Shown here: in pieces, positions 59,813 through 64,000 of the stretch
How positions within the stretch are numbered: position 1 is the stretch's first letter
Layout of the letters: each line of letters opens with the position of its first letter
Origin: Anniella stebbinsi
Lineage: Eukaryota; Chordata; Lepidosauria; Squamata; Anniellidae
DNA length: 64,000 nt
Direction: 5' to 3'
NCBI GenBank assembly: GCA_029215795.1
Contig: JARDYH010000001.1
Span: 231,349,654-231,413,653, forward strand
Position numbers and translations under genes: made by a program
The notes under the pieces: generated by a model
The model's input: only the letters and a program-made list of their open reading frames with translations
Databases searched by the model: none
What the model was told of the DNA's origin: nothing

Positions 59813-61075
59813 GAGCATGAAGAAGAACTAGTACTCGCTAAAGTCAGCTTCAGAAACTGGCTCAAACTAGCAATTCTGGAACAAGTCAGGTTAGTGGAGC
59901 TCCCTTCCACAAAGTCTGTGGACTTGTTCCATTTCAGAAATGCTTTTGGACTACTTTCCAGTTGTTGTACTGAGCAATAGCTTAGTGCTCCACACCACTG
60001 GATATTGCCCATACCAGTTTTACAGAAGTAAATTAAGTTACTTCTGACTTAACTACTTCAACAGATGCAAAATTTCTATAAAGCAATGGCAACAAATAAA
60101 AACAGGTAGAGGTACACAGCCACTGGTGGAGAAGAGCTCTGCCAATGGAGAGACACATCCACCCTGAAGTCCTCAGTTATCTCTGCAGAAGGCTCCACAG
60201 CTGTAGATCTGCTGCTGGCAGGGTTTCCACTGGCATTAGGCCCAAATCAACATGTACTGGAGAAAGTTTAGAATCTGCCGAGTCTATTTCCCCCATAAGA
60301 CCCCAGCCCCCCCCTTTGTTTTTATCAGCCAGCATGGGTGTTTTTCTCCCATTGAAAGCAATGGGAAAGAAACTAAAAAACACCTGCAGTAGAGGGGAAA
60401 AAAGGGTAAGCCTGTATACACACCTGTCCTGACTGGAGTGAGCCAACAGGCCTTTGGAAGTGGTACCACTTCCCACCCAAAACCCTACTTAGAGTGCTCT
60501 CTAATTGATTCATCTGTACTCCTATCCCCTAATCCTCTAGCAGACATCCAGTGTTCCATCACTCATCAATTACCAATTTGTTTTATCCTTCATGTTCTAA
60601 CAGTTGGGAAGTGTGTCCTCAAATAATCCCTCCCTCACCTTTCAAATTACAATATTAGTTGGTGAAACCATTCAAATAATGTATTGCCTCTAAATCTGTA
60701 TCTGCACTACTAAGTCAGTGGTATGTCAGATTACTACCAATGTACAACCAGTTTGTGCAACCTGCACTCTGCTACAAGTGGATGCATACCTGACCTATGC
60801 AATCAGCAATACAGACTGCTGTAATAATATGATCGCAGAAGAATACTGGCATTGGGTTGGCCCACATACCTTCCATTTAAATATGTACATTTTATCTTTA
60901 GTTAGAATGGCATCCAATTTCTTTAACAGTGCCAATATAGCCTAGTTGCTCTGGTACTCAACACTTTATTTTGTAAAAACTGTAAGCCAAATGCAGGAAC
61001 CAAAGTTCTTTCATGTAGGGATGACCACGAAAGAATGCAGACCTCTGTTTCCACCCTGAAGAGAGAGAATGTAGA

Positions 61076-61205
61076 TGAGTTTTTCCCAACTTGGTACACT
61101 CCAGTTTTGGACTTAAACTCCCATAAGCCCTAGCCAGCATGGCCAATGCTCAGAAATACTGGATGTTGTCCAAAACATCTGAAGGGCACCAGATTGGGGT
61201 GAGCT
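61076..61205. repeat. Palindromic repeat (CTCCAG...CTGGAG family)
   Basis: TTTTGGACTTAAACTCCCAT, AAGCCCTAGCCAGCATGGCC and CCAAAACATCTGAAGGGCAC show both arms and the core. Confidence 0.72.
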
Positions 61206-62369
61206 AGTGTACGTGTCTTAAAGGGCACAGGAGTGTCCTTTTAGTTAAGATGAGTAGCACACAAAAAAAAGGTTTCAGCATTATAAGCATCAAACGTTTA
61301 TTGCTTATAGAAATGACAGCTGTTCAGTTAGTTAGCTAGTAACTTGAAACTTGGTGCCCATGACCTAACAAGGACTACAATTGTGCAAAATTTCAAACTC
61401 ATCTGTTAACAAAGGTACAGAAAGGTAAAGTGCTGTAAATTGGGACATTTGTCCTTTTTACTCCAATCTGCAGTTCAGCACATCATATATAACTTTAATA
61501 TTTTGGAGAAAACTACTGACGTAGGTTATTCTTGGTTGTTGATGAGGTTTGGTAAAGTTTAATTGGTTTGGTAAAGTTCAAAAGTTATTAAGGTTTTTCT
61601 GCCCCATGAAAGCCTATGGCAACAACTGTTGGCAAAGTTATGTTGGACATACTCCGTTTCACTCTGTTTTCAGGAAAAAAAATCTATTACAGAGGGCTTG
61701 TATGTGTAATGCCCATTCTTTTAGTTATGGAATGTGACCTTACAAGCTCAGACTACATGTTACTACACAGATTGGGATTTTAGCATGGGGCATAGGAAGA
61801 TTTAATCACCCACCCCACCCCACCCTTGCTGTGGTCCGCAATCTGGATAAGGTTCTCCCCCCACCCCATGCCTGCAATTTACATTGCCAAAAAGGCACCG
61901 AGCTGTAATGTACATTTCAGGCATAGCCCCCTACCCACAACTCTATAGAGTCTTGATCCATATAAAATCCCATGGGATTATTTTTTATTTAAAAAGGAAA
62001 TAAACTAGCCATGTCTTTAAAATAACATGCAGTTTGGCCGGTAGAAAATTTGGAAGGGGTGGGGATGGAATGCATAAGTGGTGGGAACAGAAGGATTAGG
62101 GACTCATACCACATTTCTGAAAGCAGACATGCAGCGCAAGGGCCCCAATTCTTGTTTTTACTTTTTGTGTTGTGGGAAAAGGACATGCAAGGGTTATAAA
62201 TTTATTATGTTATAACTTTCCTTTCAAAACCCAGGGGAATTCAATGATTAAAAAACCTGTTTGTTAAGACCGGAGTTAAGCTACATAAGCAATGACACTC
62301 ACACCTGAGCATCCCAACATGTTTAAAGATCCTCTACAAATGCATATATTTGTTTCTCTGCCACCACAG

Positions 62370-62480
62370 GAGAAAGGAGACTTGGATTCAAACCCCTGCT
62401 CCGTCATGAAGCTTACTGGGTAACCTTGGACAAATTATATTTCAGACTAAATAACCTCACAGAGCTGTTCAGACATAATT
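62370..62480 (+). repeat. SINE fragment, second family
   Basis: GATTCAAACCCCTGCTCCGT, CATGAAGCTTACTGGGTAAC and ATAACCTCACAGAGCTGTTC match the body of 14570-14790. Confidence 0.65.
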
Positions 62481-62504
62481 AAATTAATATGTATGTCATA
62501 TTGA

Positions 62505-63182
62505 GTTTCAAGCAGGGTGGATAAAAATCAATGATTTTTTAAAAAATAAATAAAAAAAACACATTTTAAAAAATTTAAATCAGATTTTTTTTAATAAAAT
62601 GCTTTTTGAGGAAAAATCTATCTAAAATAGTTTTCTATTTAAGATACATTATAGTCCAAAGGTTATTCATCATGAAATAAGGATCAGTTTTTAATTATGT
62701 AGCATGAGGCTGTATATTCATGCAATGTTTAAATTTTTTGGTAAATGAATTCCATTAATCCATTCACAATGTCATGTTCTCCCAGAGGTTTCTGTAAGAT
62801 CATTGGGCAATTTTTCTATCTAGAAGATATTATCACAGATGCTTGGTTTTACAGTTCTCAAAATTGTGAATTTGTGTCTGCAGAGATCCACAATCCCATT
62901 GTTATTTTGCAAATCCAAGTGCTAAGTTTCAAAATATTCAATGAATAGATTGTTGGGAGTGAAATAAATCTGCACAAGAAGATAAAAATGAAACTTGCAT
63001 CTGCTTGTAAATATTAAGATTATACCAGCAAGAATGAGTCTTTGGTAACTGAGTTATAGCGAGGAAGAGTGCACTTTTTTGGGGGGGGGGGGGAAGTCAC
63101 ATGATTAAATCGAGTCTTTCTGAGTAGTGATTAAAATCGTGATTTAAATCTTGATTTAAATCAAATCCACCCTGGTTTCATG
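62505..63182. mobile_element. 662-bp nonautonomous hAT-like transposon with 8-bp flanks
   Basis: The element is 62513-63174. Termini CAGGGTGGATAAAAATCA and TTAAATCAAATCCACCCTG are inverted repeats. Flanking GTTTCAAG (62505-62512) and GTTTCATG (63175-63182) differ at one base of eight, as expected for an old hAT target duplication. The interior is AT-rich with no transposase. Confidence 0.75.
63076..63091. repeat. Poly-G tract inside the hAT-like element
   Basis: About 14 G in a row after CACTTTTTT. Confidence 0.9.
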
Positions 63183-64000
63183 ACATGATTAATTATTGAA
63201 ACCAAACTATTCCTAACATCAATAAGATGGATAAACGGAGCCTGTCACTTGGTTGGTGGTGGTTTTCTTGGACAATCTTTCCTTGGCTTATATTTAGTAA
63301 GCAAAACTTAAAAAAATATGCTGTATTAACGTTTAATGGAGTATAAACATCTCAAAGTTTTTCTAAGAGCCAAAAGTAATTGAACTGAAATAATTGAGTA
63401 GGGGAAAAGATTCAATAAAGTGCTGTTAGAATGGCTTACATGTTATATTCGAATTAATTAAAAGCTTTACTTCAATGTTATTTTATGGGAATACTTTTAA
63501 ATATTTTAAGTTATGACAACTTAATAGCATACACTTCACTTACATAATTTAGAATTTTAAGAAAATCAGAACTGAGAACTATTAATTTGTGACATCTGAC
63601 TATAACAAGCTTCATATGAATCACAAAGATGCACCTCTTTCAAAGATTCCTCAACATGTGAGTACGTAATTAGGCATGACCCATACACATATTTTGACTG
63701 TATATTTACATTACAAATAGGAAAAAATCAGCAATAATTATTTACACTTGCAAATATATGTAGCTAAGTTTGCCAAGAAATTCACTAGGGTAGCCTTTAT
63801 CAAGGGAAATAACCTGGTTTGATTAACGCAGAAGAATCATAAATATATTTATGGCTATCAAGTAATAGATAAACTGTAAAGGTAATACTAATAGGAAATC
63901 TTGGATCCAATGAAGAATGTTTGATTAGGATCTTGGAGAGCTGGGTTTACACGTAGCAACCTACTTCGTATGTAATGACCAGGTCTGCATGCTTAAACAA

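Larger units (their letters stand above)
56155..59827 (-). mobile_element. DIRS-type retrotransposon, internally deleted
   Basis: About 3.67 kb, oriented minus (5' end at 59827), much shorter than the 5-6 kb usual for vertebrate DIRS. Inverted terminal repeats (56186-56322 and 59676-59812) share TCAAACCGGAACTTCTAAAG and TTGGCGGGAACCCCTCCCCC. An internal complementary region (56469-56536) joins the complements of both outer ends. Coding order is gag-like, a remnant of the reverse transcriptase/RNase H ORF, then tyrosine recombinase. Reverse transcriptase and RNase H themselves are gone. GC and CpG content are clearly higher than in the surrounding intron, so the insertion looks young. It is in the same sense as EPC2. 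Confidence 0.88.
55191..64000 (-). other. EPC2: EPC2 upstream intron (partial) with DIRS and hAT elements
   Basis: At least 8.8 kb without a recognisable EPC2 exon. It holds the DIRS element (56155-59827), a palindromic repeat (61076-61205), a SINE fragment (62370-62480), a hAT-like element (62513-63174), a G run (63076-63091) and AT-rich sequence. Confidence 0.75.

Noticed and set aside
60000..64000. Missing EPC2 N-terminal exon
   Set aside because: I looked on the minus strand for coding of SINRAVPQMPTGMEKEEE and MSKLSFRARALD and saw no convincing match, so it is placed outside the window rather than guessed.

Overview
This is a vertebrate nuclear window, most probably from a squamate reptile (lizard or snake). 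Two multi-exon genes are read on the minus strand. The organism call is an inference from the repeats: tRNA-headed SINEs, CR1 and L2 LINE tails, palindromic MITEs, a DIRS element and a hAT-like element of the kinds common in squamate genomes. The bacterial features named in the request (operons, CRISPR arrays, ribosome binding sites) are absent.

Layout, low to high coordinates. (1) 1-18.4 kb is the 5' part of KIF5C, the kinesin-1 heavy chain. Coding exon 2 is at 2852-2942 and exon 1 at 17572-17697. They encode the first 72 residues of the motor domain across a 14.6-kb intron full of repeats. A CpG island (about 17.1-18.4 kb) surrounds exon 1 and holds a near-consensus ZNF143/SBS site. (2) 18.4-28.2 kb is the gene spacer. 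It contains a GCGC-rich MITE, a CR1 ORF1 fragment split by a solo LTR with a 5-bp target duplication, a second LTR-like piece, a fold-back MITE and L2 tails. (3) 28.2 kb to beyond 64 kb is EPC2 (enhancer of polycomb homolog 2). Its last 13 coding exons are here (29409-55190, 754 codons), all with GT-AG junctions and consistent phase. A 3' UTR of about 1.2 kb ends near 28.22 kb. The first roughly 51 codons and the promoter lie beyond the window or were not recognised.

EPC2 is a scaffold subunit of NuA4/TIP60 histone acetyltransferase complexes. KIF5C is a neuronal microtubule motor. They share orientation and neighbourhood, not pathway. EPC2-KIF5C is the ohnologous counterpart of EPC1-KIF5B, and the residues seen here match the EPC2 and KIF5C members.

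The most notable structure is at 56155-59827, in the EPC2 intron upstream of the 55.1-kb exon. It is a DIRS-type tyrosine-recombinase retrotransposon with inverted terminal repeats and an internal complementary region. It keeps a gag-like ORF (one in-frame TGA) and an open tyrosine recombinase, but has lost reverse transcriptase and RNase H by internal deletion; only the tail of that ORF remains. A second oddity is a roughly 50-bp diverged copy of an EPC2 coding-exon segment in the intron at 39.4 kb.
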